From the NCBI GenBank assembly GCA_947167515.1, contig CAMVIM010000002.1:1-64000 (forward strand): a DNA stretch of 64,000 bases, in the 5' to 3' direction. Shown here in pieces: positions 8,601-16,385 of the stretch (its first letter is position 1; every line of letters starts with the position of its first letter). Origin of the DNA: an uncultured Prevotellaceae bacterium. Its GTDB lineage: Bacteria > Bacteroidota > Bacteroidia > Bacteroidales > Bacteroidaceae. The notes under the pieces are model-generated. The model searched no databases and was not told the origin of the DNA. It saw nothing but the letters and a program-made list of their open reading frames with translations. The translations under genes were made by a program, and so were the position numbers.

Positions 8601-8777
8601 GTGCTTGACTTCGGCGACGAGGAAGAGGCAACGGGCATTGACAATCTAACTCTCAACTCTCAACTGCCAACTCTCAACTCCGACACATGGTACACCCTCG
8701 ACGGTCGCCGTCTCAGTGGCAAGCCCACCACGAAGGGCATCTACCTCCGTGCAGGGAAGAAGGTGATGATTCAATAA
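5646..8777 (+). CDS. Secreted glycine-rich beta-helix-like repeat protein
   Basis: A 1043-residue exported protein. A signal peptide ends at A-W-A (residue 20). From about residue 145 to 480 there are more than ten repeats of the pattern I-x-G-G-x-(I/V)-x-A-x-G-x-x-x-G-A-G-I-G-G-G, in units of roughly 25-30 residues, consistent with a right-handed beta-helix. Around residues 585-617 are two CxxC pairs (C-G-Y-C and C-E-K-C) with nearby histidines, a possible zinc knuckle. A Y-T-V-K-V-Y...F-E-G-W-L...N-L-Y-A-R-Y segment follows, resembling InlB-type B-repeats. The C-terminus ends W-Y-T-L-D-G-R-R-L...K-G-I-Y-L-R-A-G-K-K-V, a tail typical of Bacteroidota secreted proteins. It is an adhesin or glycan-binding candidate; no enzyme motif was recognised. 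A short dispersed DNA repeat encodes N-S-Q-L-P-T-L-N-S just before the tail. Confidence 0.75.
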   Translation: MKKILYTLALLCALAQGAWAEDVKYIYYKAVDVGNQASLNKFNGTVSNPTVLTSKLLEDSPEDNLGTGWYVLNSSFSYLERIVISGDVHLILCDGCTLTAEQGIRINTDATLSIYAQSETVGTMGKLVAIETHHDKAAIGGNKNYRAGTLAIHGGEIEATCKDGSKYAAGIGGGYGDGSGMKAITIYGGKVTAQGAYLGAGIGGGKNNNYPGHINIYGGTVNATGGGYGAGIGGGENRAGWNTNVYGGNITAKGGDWAAGIGGGEEGGGGNLHFYGGTVNATSGGYAAGIGAGEDADGGTIIIDGGNITATGTYSGPGIGGGSDGDSHWIDGKKSGTITINGGTVVATGSYASASAVDADVRSGAAIGSGNRGIVEAITITGGNIKAYANSGAAGIGGGNKSVGCGVIKISGGTIYAESENNHTADIPDFGGPGIGAGSYATGGGEINISGTADIEVVGGKGAAAIGCGNNLQEDYKYNISITGGHIRAHVSKLWNSVDDMMPMLIGLGSVNRNYISESSEKKCATVTIADGLSLWAGNYLNQMSIQKYTDRIAVCTGRVYGFGDINTHTDHGAFNYTLGESTEQHVAHCGYCGKTEPAENHTNDGTGKCEKCGYGTHTYTVKVYKATGSGMGYGEGTSLTGVIPGQKMALPDINQSNLPAYMVFEGWLKDPATAPTTWEKTAGETLLAPGAEITPDADVNLYARYSYHYGTEWTWTASSTTASATLKVINLEDNSVVKTFTADDVAITASPTVNPTKDEPGHIFYGAEASYTDDQGRNFIFTDDRTQVWYLGVELDEDDNTTTLADNDGGIVTATLTSRTLYKDDKWNTLCLPFDVEDISGSPLKEATVKEFTDAAYNAETGTLTLTFADATSIKAGQAYLIKWEDSGTILGPSDLVFTGVTLAKDLCDDEISTDDKGTATVAFLGTYKKLTFDAADQSILFLGAGNTLYYPQSGATIGAQRAYFKLNGITAGDPAAGANVRAFVLDFGDEEEATGIDNLTLNSQLPTLNSDTWYTLDGRRLSGKPTTKGIYLRAGKKVMIQ
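8650..8675 (+). repeat. Dispersed 26-bp in-gene repeat, copy 1
   Basis: The core CTCTCAACT-n-TCAACTGCC-n-ACTCTC matches 24 of 26 bases of the complement of 61453-61478, which lies inside an unrelated ABC exporter gene. The copy is internally repetitive (AACTCTC units). It is translated in a different frame in each gene, so the likeness is at DNA level. Confidence 0.7.
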
Positions 8778-8833
8778 TAATGGTTGGATAAAATTTATGG
8801 CTGTCCGCTAAACGTGGAAATTTGCGATTTTGC

Positions 8834-8864
8834 TTGTTTCTTTCGCCTGTTAGTTGTACCTTTG
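8834..8864 (+). promoter_or_regulatory. Promoter without a gene (duplicate of the pectate lyase promoter)
   Basis: TTG at 8834-8836, a 20-nt spacer and TACCTTTG at 8857-8864 form a canonical Bacteroidota promoter. The 54 nt at 8821-8874 match 9143-9196, the pectate lyase promoter, at 46 positions. No open reading frame follows; an intrinsic terminator does, about 35 nt later. Confidence 0.65.
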
Positions 8865-8869
8865 CACCA

Positions 8870-8931
8870 CGAAAGGTAGCGAAACGGCCTACGCTTAGGG
8901 GTGTGTCAAAATAGGCACATCCTCTTTTTTT
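8870..8931 (+). ncRNA. Candidate small RNA (about 60 nt)
   Basis: A transcript starting a few nucleotides after the -7 box at 8857-8864 would end at the intrinsic terminator 8899-8931, giving about 60 nt with no coding potential. It belongs to no family I recognise. Alternatives are a decayed promoter left from a duplication, with the terminator serving the upstream gene. Confidence 0.4.
8899..8931 (+). terminator. Intrinsic terminator
   Basis: GGGTGTGTC and GGCACATCC pair over 9 bp (two G-U wobbles) around a 6-nt loop, followed by TCTTTTTTT. It would end transcripts from the orphan promoter just upstream and from the glycine-rich repeat protein gene. Confidence 0.7.
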
Positions 8932-8977
8932 GAGCCTCCGAGACCGCACCCAATTGGTCAAAATGTACACACTCGTA

Positions 8978-9062
8978 GCCTCAAAACCAGAGTGAGTCAC
9001 ACCTGTGGGGGTGGTGTGACTCACACCTATGGTAGGGGTGTGACTCACACCTGTTTTGAGGC
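8978..9062. repeat. Palindromic element with three 24-bp repeats, copy 1
   Basis: Three tandem units spaced exactly 24 bp apart end at 9004, 9028 and 9052, each containing TGA(C/G)TCACACCT. In the second and third units the core GTGTGA-C-TCACAC is itself a palindrome. The array is bracketed by a perfect 10-bp inverted repeat, GCCTCAAAAC (8978-8987) and GTTTTGAGGC (9053-9062). The same architecture recurs at 62795-62895. Each frame stays open through the units because 24 is a multiple of 3, but no gene start or context supports translation. Confidence 0.7.
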
Positions 9063-9155
9063 AATTGGGGTTGGTCTTTTTGTACGATTGCGGATGGGCA
9101 TGACTTTTTGTGTTTATTCGTTGCGACTGATTGAGGTTAAAATTTACGATTTTGT

Positions 9156-9186
9156 TTGTTTCTTTCGATACTTAGTCGTACCTTTG
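9156..9186 (+). promoter_or_regulatory. Pectate lyase promoter
   Basis: TTG at 9156-9158, a 20-nt spacer and TACCTTTG at 9179-9186 match the Bacteroidota -33/-7 consensus. It lies 26 nt before the start codon. Confidence 0.7.
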
Positions 9187-9211
9187 CACAACGAAACTAA
9201 AAGAAGAATTC

Positions 9212-10315
9212 ATGTTAAGACGTTTGCTTTTGGTGCTGGTGTGTGCCATGACCTTGGAGGCATGGGCGCAAAAGGAGGTGCAGCAGATGGCTGACTCCAT
9301 TGTGAAATACCAGATGAAGTCGGGCGGATGGGCGAAGAATCAGTATTGGCTGGATGGTCCCGACCCCGAGGAGGCGAAGGAATGGCAGAAGACGGGCATT
9401 GGCTCGACTATCGACAACCGTGCCACCACTTCAGAACTGGCCACGCTGGCGAAGGCGGTGGACCAGATTGTGGTGATGTTGGCGGAGAACTCTCCATGGC
9501 TGGACATCGACATTCTGAAGGTGAGGCGGAAGAATTATACGGAATCCTTCAAGCGCGGTGTGGAGTATCTGCTGAAGATGCAGTATGAGAATGGGGGCTT
9601 TCCTCAATACTATCCCGCCAAAAAGGGGGAAAGTTACTCGTCGCAGATTACTTTCAACGACAATGCGATGGTGAATGCGCTGAAGGTGCTGAGGGATGTG
9701 GCTGGCGACTCGCTGAGATTCAAGAATATGGGAATAGACAAGAGCATGAGGAAAAAGTGTCAGGAAGCATACAAACGTGGCATTCAGTGCATTCTGTTTT
9801 GCCAAATCCGTGTGGATGAGTCGGGCAGAGTGCTGGAGTTTGACACGTCTTCGTGGAAGTCGGGACAGTTGACTGTGTGGTGTCAGCAGCATGACAAACT
9901 AACCTTTGCGCCCGTGAAGGCACGTGCCTACGAGTTGCCTTCCTATACAGGGCAGGGGGAGACCTGCGCCATTCTCGACTTGCTGATGGACGAACCGAAT
10001 CCGTCGTCGGATGTGAAGGCCGCCGTGAAGGGTGGGGTGGAATGGTTGGAGGCGCATTCGCTGAAGGATGTGGCGATAGAATCGTTCGAGAATGAGCAGG
10101 GAAAGCCTGATGTGCGTTGGGTGGAGAAGAAGGGCGCGCCGCTGTTGTGGGCACGTTTCTACGACCTCGACAAGGGGGAACCCATGTTCTGTGACCGCGA
10201 CGGGGTGCCCCGCAAGCAGATTTCGGAGATTGGCTACGAGCGGAGAAACGGCTACCAGTGGGGTGGCGATGGTCCCAAGCGGGTGATTGAACGATACAGG
10301 AAAATGAATGAGTGA
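9212..10315 (+). CDS. Pectate lyase, polysaccharide lyase family 10
   Basis: A 367-residue secreted lyase that cleaves de-esterified polygalacturonate by beta-elimination. A signal peptide ends at A-W-A (residue 19). Family 10 hallmarks follow: K-S-G-G-W-A-K-N near residue 36, S-T-I-D-N-R-A-T-T-S-E-L near residue 69, F-P-Q-Y-Y-P near 131, and A-R-A-Y-E-L-P-S with R238 as the probable catalytic arginine. The length matches a lone catalytic domain without a carbohydrate-binding module. It has its own promoter, and no other pectin genes are adjacent. It lies immediately upstream of DUF3467 and the ribosomal operon, an unusual neighbour. Confidence 0.88.
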   Translation: MLRRLLLVLVCAMTLEAWAQKEVQQMADSIVKYQMKSGGWAKNQYWLDGPDPEEAKEWQKTGIGSTIDNRATTSELATLAKAVDQIVVMLAENSPWLDIDILKVRRKNYTESFKRGVEYLLKMQYENGGFPQYYPAKKGESYSSQITFNDNAMVNALKVLRDVAGDSLRFKNMGIDKSMRKKCQEAYKRGIQCILFCQIRVDESGRVLEFDTSSWKSGQLTVWCQQHDKLTFAPVKARAYELPSYTGQGETCAILDLLMDEPNPSSDVKAAVKGGVEWLEAHSLKDVAIESFENEQGKPDVRWVEKKGAPLLWARFYDLDKGEPMFCDRDGVPRKQISEIGYERRNGYQWGGDGPKRVIERYRKMNE

Positions 10316-10364
10316 ATAGAGACTTATCAATCAAAAAATAGACATTAATTAAGACAAAAGAATT

Positions 10365-10688
10365 ATGGCAGAAAACAACAACCAGCAGCTTCAAATCGAG
10401 TTGAAGCCCGAAGTGGCCGAGGGGGTCTATTCCAACCTCGCCATCATCACCCACTCCAGCAGCGAGGTGATTACCGATTTTGTCCAGATGATGCCCGGCA
10501 TGCCGAAGGCGCAAGTGAGAAGCCGTGTCATCATGGCTCCCGAACATGCCAAACGCCTCCTGATGGCCTTGCAGGACAACATCCAGAAGTATGAGAAGCA
10601 GTTCGGTTCCATCAAGATGACACAGGTGCAGCAGCCGAGCGAAGGACGCACCATCGCTCCGTTCAACATCAAGCAGGGCGAGGCTTAA
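10365..10688 (+). CDS. DUF3467 protein
   Basis: A 107-residue protein matching DUF3467: L-K-P-E-V-A-E-G-V-Y-S-N-L, then S-S-S-E-V-I-T-D-F, then A-P-E-H-A-K-R-L-L-M-A-L. The function is unknown. In many Bacteroidales this gene sits between rpoC and rpsL; here rpsL is in place downstream, but rpoC is replaced upstream by a pectate lyase. No promoter of its own was found, so it may be read from the lyase promoter 50 nt upstream of its start codon's leader. Confidence 0.82.
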   Translation: MAENNNQQLQIELKPEVAEGVYSNLAIITHSSSEVITDFVQMMPGMPKAQVRSRVIMAPEHAKRLLMALQDNIQKYEKQFGSIKMTQVQQPSEGRTIAPFNIKQGEA

Positions 10689-10746
10689 CGGGAGTGCGTG
10701 ATACTCTCGCGCGTACATATATATTATATTAAAGTTCTTCTATCGT

Positions 10747-10799
10747 AACAGCACACGTCGGTTGCCCACACAAAAGTGGAGGACAACCGACGTGCTGTT
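10747..10799 (+). terminator. Long hairpin after the DUF3467 gene
   Basis: AACAGCAC-AC-GTCGGTTG at 10747-10764 pairs with CAACCGACGTGCTGTT at 10784-10799, a 16-bp stem with a 2-nt bulge, and the loop holds a small inner CCAC/GTGG stem. No T-run follows, so it may be a factor-assisted terminator or a processing site. Confidence 0.5.
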
Positions 10800-10963
10800 G
10801 TGTCTTCAGGAAAAGGTGCTAATGACCCTTCTGCGCTTGTTTTTGACTTCGGAAAAGCCTTCTTTGAGGTCAGATAGTGTTAAATAATATTAAAAATAGT
10901 GTTTTGGACGCTTGCTGGGCGAAAAATGTCTTTGATAAAAGATGTTATTTAGCAGAAAAGTCG

Positions 10964-10971
10964 TAACTTTG
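10964..10971 (+). promoter_or_regulatory. -7 promoter element of the ribosomal superoperon
   Basis: TAACTTTG matches TAnnTTTG. It is followed by a leader of about 230 nt before rpsL. The -33 element is not clear. Confidence 0.6.
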
Positions 10972-10979
10972 CACCACTT

Positions 10980-11207
10980 TTTGGAGTAGTGCGTACCTTG
11001 GTTAGGTACATTGAGCGTCGTGTGAGCGGACTAAGCCCCACGGAAAAGGACTTCGGGAGAGAAAAGTAGCGGCGCTAAATATGGCACGAAGCAAAGCGGG
11101 TCGCTGACCATAAAGGACTGGTTCCCCCTTCGGGTGGAAGGGATATGGTAGGCACTCGGACAAAAGAATGAATATCATTAAATAATAACAATAAAAAATT
11201 CAACAAA
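10980..11207 (+). promoter_or_regulatory. Structured leader of rpsL
   Basis: This non-coding leader contains clear hairpins. GTACCT-TGGTT-AGGTAC lies at 10993-11009, and CCCTTC-GGGTG-GAAGGG at 11126-11142. Between them is a G/C-richer stretch unlike the A/T-rich spacers elsewhere in the operon. It probably controls rpsL-rpsG-fusA expression, perhaps by binding a ribosomal protein. It matches no leader family I can name. Confidence 0.5.
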
Positions 11208-11588
11208 ATGCCTACTATTCAACAATTGGTAAGAAAAGGCCGTAAGGTGTTGGTTGACAAGAGCAAGTCTCCTGCCCTGGATTCATGCCCTCAGCGTCGC
11301 GGTGTTTGTGTGCGCGTTTACACCACCACTCCTAAGAAGCCTAATTCGGCGATGAGAAAGGTCGCTCGTGTTCGTCTGACAAACAAGAAGGAAGTGAACT
11401 CCTACATTCCGGGAGAAGGCCACAACCTGCAGGAGCACTCTATCGTGCTGGTGCGTGGCGGACGTGTGAAGGACCTTCCCGGTGTGCGTTATCACATCAT
11501 TCGCGGTGCGCTCGATACCGCAGGTGTGGCAAGCCGCACTCAGCGTCGCTCGAAGTATGGCGCTAAGCGTCCAAAGGCTAAGAAGTAA
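11208..11588 (+). CDS. rpsL: 30S ribosomal protein S12
   Basis: At 126 residues it carries all S12 landmarks: C-P-Q-R-R-G-V-C near residue 27, [12 protein letters not shown] near 42-52, and the D-L-P-G-V-R-Y-H loop near 89-96. S12 sits at the decoding centre. The lysines of the P-K-K-P-N and R-V-K-D-L-P-G segments, where streptomycin resistance changes occur, are both the usual lysine. It is the first gene of the ribosomal superoperon after a long structured leader. Confidence 0.97.
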   Translation: MPTIQQLVRKGRKVLVDKSKSPALDSCPQRRGVCVRVYTTTPKKPNSAMRKVARVRLTNKKEVNSYIPGEGHNLQEHSIVLVRGGRVKDLPGVRYHIIRGALDTAGVASRTQRRSKYGAKRPKAKK

Positions 11589-11748
11589 TCCTTTTTTCTT
11601 ACTAAGCAACAAAGAAACAAAAGTTTTTTCACAAGGTTTGGTTTGACGGAAATGCTTGAAGGGTTGAGTAAATGCCCCTCAAAGTGGGCGTTGAAGACAC
11701 ACACAGTATGCAGCCTCAGACTAAAGAAAGATTAAATCAAACAAAAAA

Positions 11749-12225
11749 ATGAGAAAAGCTAAACCAAAGAAGCGTGTGGTGCTTCCAGATCCAGTTTATG
11801 GTGATGTGAAGGTGACAAAGTTTGTTAACAACCTCATGTACGACGGAAAGAAGAGCGTGGCTTACACCATCTTCTATACGGCTCTGAAGAACGTGGAGAA
11901 CAAGATGAAGAACGAGGAGAAGTCTCCTCTGGAAATCTGGAAGACTGCTCTCGACAACATCACTCCTCAGGTGGAGGTGAAGAGCCGCCGTATCGGTGGC
12001 GCCACTTTCCAGGTGCCAACAGAAATCCGTGCTGACCGCAAGGAGGCCATCTCGATGAAGAACATGATTTCTTTCGCTCGCAAGCGTTCGGGCAAGAGCA
12101 TGGCAGACAAACTCTCTGCTGAAATCATGGATGCCTTCAACCAGCAGGGTGGCGCATTCAAGCGTAAGGAAGACATGCACCGCATGGCAGAGGCTAACCG
12201 CGCATTCGCACACTTCCGCTTCTAA
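11749..12225 (+). CDS. rpsG: 30S ribosomal protein S7
   Basis: A 158-residue S7, the primary 16S rRNA-binding protein that nucleates the 30S head. It shows [20 protein letters not shown], and the [11 protein letters not shown] block. A 160-nt spacer after rpsL holds a small GCCC/GGGC hairpin and may be an S7-responsive leader; that is inferred from S7 control of the str operon in other bacteria. Confidence 0.97.
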   Translation: MRKAKPKKRVVLPDPVYGDVKVTKFVNNLMYDGKKSVAYTIFYTALKNVENKMKNEEKSPLEIWKTALDNITPQVEVKSRRIGGATFQVPTEIRADRKEAISMKNMISFARKRSGKSMADKLSAEIMDAFNQQGGAFKRKEDMHRMAEANRAFAHFRF

Positions 12226-12267
12226 TCAAACTTATTCATTATTAAAAGGTAAAAGGAAAATAGAGAT

Positions 12268-14385
12268 ATGGCAAAGCAAGATCTGCATCTTACGCGTAAC
12301 TTTGGTATCATGGCTCACATCGATGCCGGTAAGACCACCACATCTGAGCGAATCCTGTTCTACACAGGTAAGACTCACAAACTGGGTGAGGTTCATGATG
12401 GTGCCGCTACTATGGACTGGATGGCTCAGGAGCAGGAGCGTGGTATCACTATCACTTCGGCTGCAACGACTGCATACTGGACTTGGAATGGCAACAAGTA
12501 TAAGTTCAACCTGATTGACACTCCGGGACACGTCGATTTCACCGCTGAGGTGGAGCGTTCACTCCGTGTGCTCGACGGCGCTGTGGCCACTTACTGTGCA
12601 GTGGGTGGTGTGGAGCCTCAGTCGGAGACCGTGTGGCGTCAAGCCGACAAGTATAGCGTTCCACGTATTGGCTACGTGAACAAGATGGACCGTTCAGGTG
12701 CCGACTTCTTCGAAGTGGTTCGCCAGATGAAGGAAGTGCTCGGCGCTAAGGCTGTTCCTGTGGTGATTCCTATCGGTGCAGAGGAGAACTTCAAGGGTGT
12801 GGTTGACCTCATCAAGATGAAGGCTATCCTGTGGCACGACGAGTCGCTCGGTGCTGACTATGACGTGGAGGATATTCCCGCTGACCTTCTGCCCGAGGCT
12901 GAAGAGTGGCGTGGTAAGATGCTCGAAGCTGTCGCTGAGTTCGATGATGAACTGATGGAGAAATTCTTCGATGACCCATCTACCATCACTGAAGAGGAGT
13001 GCATCCGTGCCCTCCGTAAGGCTACCCTTGCATTGGAGTGCACTCCTATGCTTTGTGGCTCTTCGTTCAAGAACAAGGGTGTGCAGACGCTGCTTGACTA
13101 TGTATGCGCATTCCTGCCTTCTCCACTCGACACTCCTAACATTGTGGGTACGAACCCAACGACGAAGGATGAGGAAGACCGCAAGCCGTCAGAGGATGAC
13201 AAGACTTCGGCTCTTGCATTTAAGATTGCTACTGACCCCTATGTGGGCCGCTTGACTTTCATCCGTGTTTATTCCGGTAAGGTTGAAGCTGGTTCATACA
13301 TCTATAACTCTCGTTCCGGCAAGAAGGAGCGTGTGTCTCGTCTGTTCCAGATGCACTCTAACCACCAGAACCCTGTGGATGTGATTAGCGCAGGTGACAT
13401 CGGTGCTGTGGTGGGTCTGAAGGATATTCACACGGGTGATACCCTCTGTGATGAAGATGCACCCATCGTGCTGGAGTCTATGGACTTCCCAGACCCTGTG
13501 ATTGGTATCGCTGTGGAGCCTAAGACTCAGAAAGACCTCGACAAGCTGTCTGTCGGTCTGCAGAAACTGGCAGAGGAAGACCCGACTTTCACCGTGAAGA
13601 CTGATGAGCAGTCTGGTCAGACCGTCATCTCTGGTATGGGTGAGCTTCACCTCGACATCATCATCGACCGTCTGAAGCGTGAGTTCAAGGTTGAATGTAA
13701 CCAGGGTAAGCCTCAGGTGAACTACAAGGAGGCTATCACGAAGACTGTTGACCTCCGTGAGGTGTACAAGAAGCAGTCTGGTGGTCGCGGTAAATTCGCT
13801 GACATCATCGTGAAAGTTGGTCCTGTGGACGACGACTTTGAGGGCACTGGCCTCCAGTTCGTTGACGAGGTGAAGGGCGGTAACGTGCCTAAGGAGTTCA
13901 TTCCTGCTGTTCAGAAGGGCTTCGCTGAGTCGATGAAGAACGGTGTGCTGGGTGGCTTCCCAATGGACAGCCTTAAGGTGACACTCGTGGATGGTAGCTT
14001 CCACCCAGTCGATTCAGACCAGTTGTCGTTCGAAATCGCTGCACGTCAGGCCTACAAGAACGCTTGCGCTCAGGCTAAGCCTGTGCTGATGGAGCCTATC
14101 ATGAAACTCGAAGTGGTGACTCCAGAGGAGAACATGGGTGATGTGATTGGTGACTTGAACAAGCGTCGTGGTCAGGTGGAAGGTATGGACAACGCCCGTT
14201 CGGGTGCCCGTATCGTGAAGGCAATGGTGCCACTGGGCGAGATGTTCGGTTATGTGACCGCTCTTCGTACCATCACTTCAGGTCGCGCAACTTCATCCAT
14301 GCAGTATGACCACCACGCTCCAGTGTCAAGCTCAATCGCCAAGGCGGTGCTTCAGGAGTGCAACGGTCGCGTAGATCTCGTTTAA
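12268..14385 (+). CDS. fusA: Elongation factor G
   Basis: A 705-residue translocase GTPase. G1 is [10 protein letters not shown] near residue 17-26. The switch I region is R-G-I-T-I-T-S-A-A near residue 58, G3 is D-T-P-G-H-V-D-F near 86-93, and G4 is N-K-M-D near 140. The C-terminal domains IV and V carry G-G-R-G-K-F-A-D and the T-S-G-R-A-T-S-S-M end. Length is normal for bacterial EF-G. It lies between rpsG and rpsJ with no tuf gene, as usual for this phylum. Confidence 0.97.
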   Translation: MAKQDLHLTRNFGIMAHIDAGKTTTSERILFYTGKTHKLGEVHDGAATMDWMAQEQERGITITSAATTAYWTWNGNKYKFNLIDTPGHVDFTAEVERSLRVLDGAVATYCAVGGVEPQSETVWRQADKYSVPRIGYVNKMDRSGADFFEVVRQMKEVLGAKAVPVVIPIGAEENFKGVVDLIKMKAILWHDESLGADYDVEDIPADLLPEAEEWRGKMLEAVAEFDDELMEKFFDDPSTITEEECIRALRKATLALECTPMLCGSSFKNKGVQTLLDYVCAFLPSPLDTPNIVGTNPTTKDEEDRKPSEDDKTSALAFKIATDPYVGRLTFIRVYSGKVEAGSYIYNSRSGKKERVSRLFQMHSNHQNPVDVISAGDIGAVVGLKDIHTGDTLCDEDAPIVLESMDFPDPVIGIAVEPKTQKDLDKLSVGLQKLAEEDPTFTVKTDEQSGQTVISGMGELHLDIIIDRLKREFKVECNQGKPQVNYKEAITKTVDLREVYKKQSGGRGKFADIIVKVGPVDDDFEGTGLQFVDEVKGGNVPKEFIPAVQKGFAESMKNGVLGGFPMDSLKVTLVDGSFHPVDSDQLSFEIAARQAYKNACAQAKPVLMEPIMKLEVVTPEENMGDVIGDLNKRRGQVEGMDNARSGARIVKAMVPLGEMFGYVTALRTITSGRATSSMQYDHHAPVSSSIAKAVLQECNGRVDLV

Positions 14386-14482
14386 TCAAGAAAAAAGTTA
14401 GGGGGTGCAGGCAAGCAAACGACTCTTTGCCTGCATACCCTCTTACTTATATATATTAATTACTTAAAAAAATAGTTAGAAA

Positions 14483-14791
14483 ATGAGTCAGCAAAAAATT
14501 CGTATCAAGCTCAAGTCTTACGACCACAACCTCGTTGACAAGTCAGCAGAGAAGATTGTGAAGGCTGTGAAGGCTACTGATGCTATCGTGAGCGGTCCTA
14601 TTCCACTCCCAACGCACAAGCGCATCTTCACTGTGAACCGTTCGACTTTCGTGAACAAAAAGTCTCGTGAGCAGTTTGAACTGAGCACCTACAAGAGACT
14701 GATTGACATCTACAGCTCTACTACTAAGACAGTGGACGCTCTGATGAAACTAGAACTCCCCAGCGGTGTTGAGGTTGAGATTAAGGTTTGA
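14483..14791 (+). CDS. rpsJ: 30S ribosomal protein S10
   Basis: A 102-residue S10 of the 30S head, also the NusE partner in antitermination. It shows S-Y-D-H-N-L-V-D near residue 13, S-G-P-I-P-L-P-T near 37, and the C-terminal [12 protein letters not shown] block. It opens the S10 gene group and lies 97 nt after fusA, so the str and S10 genes are probably one transcript. Confidence 0.97.
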   Translation: MSQQKIRIKLKSYDHNLVDKSAEKIVKAVKATDAIVSGPIPLPTHKRIFTVNRSTFVNKKSREQFELSTYKRLIDIYSSTTKTVDALMKLELPSGVEVEIKV

Positions 14792-14821
14792 TAATTGAGA
14801 ACAATTAAAAGTTATATTGAA

Positions 14822-15436
14822 ATGCCAGGATTAATTGGAAAAAAAATCGGAATGACATCCGTTTTCAGTGCTGAGGGCAAGAATCTGCCATGCACTGTTA
14901 TCGAAGTAGGTCCTTGTGTTGTAACTCAGGTTAAAACTGTTGAGAAAGATGGCTATGCTGCCGTACAGGTGGGCTTCCAGGACAAGAAGGAAAAGCACAC
15001 GACAAAGCAGATGATGGGTCACTTCAAAAAGGCTGGTACAACACCAAAGAGACACTTGGCCGAGTTCACTTATGACGAGGAACACAATCTCGGTGATGTA
15101 ATCACAGTGGAACTTTTCAACGATGCTGCTTACGTTGATGTAACAGGCACTTCTAAGGGTAAGGGATTCCAGGGCGTCGTGAAGCGTCATGGTTTCGGTG
15201 GCGTAGGCCAGGCTACTCACGGTCAGGACGACCGTCTGCGCAAGCCAGGTTCTATCGGCGCTTGTGCCACTCCTTCTCGTGTGTTTAAGAATGTGCCAAT
15301 GGCCGGCCAGATGGGTAACGAACAAGTTACCACTCACAACCTGCAGGTAATTAAGGTAGTTCCAGAGCACAACCTCCTTCTCCTGAAGGGTAGTGTTCCA
15401 GGCTGCAAAGGTTCAATCGTTTTAATCAAGAAGTAA
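14822..15436 (+). CDS. rplC: 50S ribosomal protein L3
   Basis: A 204-residue L3. It has the N-terminal [10 protein letters not shown], the universal [12 protein letters not shown] block near residue 115, and M-A-G-Q-M-G near 160. The open frame extends nine codons further upstream to a TTG, but L3 proteins begin at M-P-G-L-I-G-K-K, so I use the ATG at 14822. It initiates 50S assembly and approaches the peptidyl transferase centre. Confidence 0.96.
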   Translation: MPGLIGKKIGMTSVFSAEGKNLPCTVIEVGPCVVTQVKTVEKDGYAAVQVGFQDKKEKHTTKQMMGHFKKAGTTPKRHLAEFTYDEEHNLGDVITVELFNDAAYVDVTGTSKGKGFQGVVKRHGFGGVGQATHGQDDRLRKPGSIGACATPSRVFKNVPMAGQMGNEQVTTHNLQVIKVVPEHNLLLLKGSVPGCKGSIVLIKK

Positions 15437-15439
15437 GCA

Positions 15440-16069
15440 ATGGAAGTTTCTGTATTAAATATTAAGGGCGAGGACACTGGTAAGAAGGTGGTTCTGAACG
15501 ATGCAATCTTCGGAATTGAACCTAACGACCACTGTATCTACCTCGCAGTGAACCAGTACCTCGCTGCTCAGCGTCAGGGTACTCACAAGTCGAAGGAAAG
15601 AAGCGAAATCGCAGGCTCTACTCGTAAGCTCATCCGCCAGAAAGGTGGTGGCGGCGCTCGCCGTGGTGACATCAAGTCTCCTGTGCTTCGTGGCGGTGGC
15701 CGCGTGTTTGGTCCACGTCCTCGTGACTATTGGTTCAAACTGAACAAAAAGGTAAAGGCTTTGGCTCGCAAGAGCGCTCTCTCTTATAAGGCACAGCAGA
15801 ATGCCATTGTTGTCGTTGAAGACTTTAATTTTGAGGCTCCAAAGACAAAAGAAGGCGTTGCCCTGTTAAATAATCTTAAAGTTGACGGTAAGAAGACGCT
15901 CATCGTTTTGCCAGAAGTGAAAAAGAACGTAAATTTGTCAGTCCGTAACATTCAGCGTGTCGAAGTTATGACAGCAAGTGCACTCAATACATACAAAGTA
16001 ATGAATGCAAATGTGCTGGTCATGACTGAGAATGCGCTGAAGTCTGTTGACGAAACTTTTAACAAGTAA
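15440..16069 (+). CDS. rplD: 50S ribosomal protein L4
   Basis: A 209-residue L4. It has the exit-tunnel loop region [16 protein letters not shown] near residues 56-71 and the G-P-R-P-R-D-Y block. It begins 3 nt after rplC. In enterobacteria L4 represses the S10 operon; whether it does so here is unknown. Confidence 0.96.
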   Translation: MEVSVLNIKGEDTGKKVVLNDAIFGIEPNDHCIYLAVNQYLAAQRQGTHKSKERSEIAGSTRKLIRQKGGGGARRGDIKSPVLRGGGRVFGPRPRDYWFKLNKKVKALARKSALSYKAQQNAIVVVEDFNFEAPKTKEGVALLNNLKVDGKKTLIVLPEVKKNVNLSVRNIQRVEVMTASALNTYKVMNANVLVMTENALKSVDETFNK

Positions 16070-16083
16070 GGAGGTACTAGAAT

Positions 16084-16377
16084 ATGGCATATATCGTTAA
16101 ACCATTGGTTACAGAGAAGATGACAGCTATCTCGGAGAAGCAGAACAATAAGTTCGGCTTCATCGTGCTTCCTTCTGCCAATAAGATTGAGATTAAAAAG
16201 GAAATAGAAGCTAAGTATAACGTTAATGTAGTTTCGGTTAACACCATGAACTACGCTGGTAAGCGTAAGAGCCGCTATACAAAGGCTGGTGTTATCAAGG
16301 GCCGCACAAAGGCTTTCAAGAAGGCTATCGTGACCCTGAAGGAAGGCGAGACTATTGATTTCTATAGTAACATTTAA
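16084..16377 (+). CDS. rplW: 50S ribosomal protein L23
   Basis: A 97-residue L23 at the tunnel exit, where trigger factor and SRP dock. It shows P-L-V-T-E-K-M near residue 6 and the [10 protein letters not shown] block near 60. An AGGAGG at 16069-16074 lies 9 nt upstream of the ATG and overlaps the rplD stop, a rare strong Shine-Dalgarno for this phylum. Confidence 0.95.
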   Translation: MAYIVKPLVTEKMTAISEKQNNKFGFIVLPSANKIEIKKEIEAKYNVNVVSVNTMNYAGKRKSRYTKAGVIKGRTKAFKKAIVTLKEGETIDFYSNI

Positions 16378-16385
16378 TTAAACAA

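Noticed and set aside
8978-9062. CRISPR array
   Set aside because: The units abut at 24 bp with no variable spacers, and no cas genes are nearby.
8992-9294. Open frame through the three 24-bp repeats reading V-T-H-T repeats
   Set aside because: The frame stays open only because the repeat period is a multiple of 3. It overlaps the pectate lyase start and its promoter.
10980-11207. RNase P RNA, tmRNA or SRP RNA in the rpsL leader
   Set aside because: The conserved cores of these RNAs were looked for and not found; the region is read as an mRNA leader.
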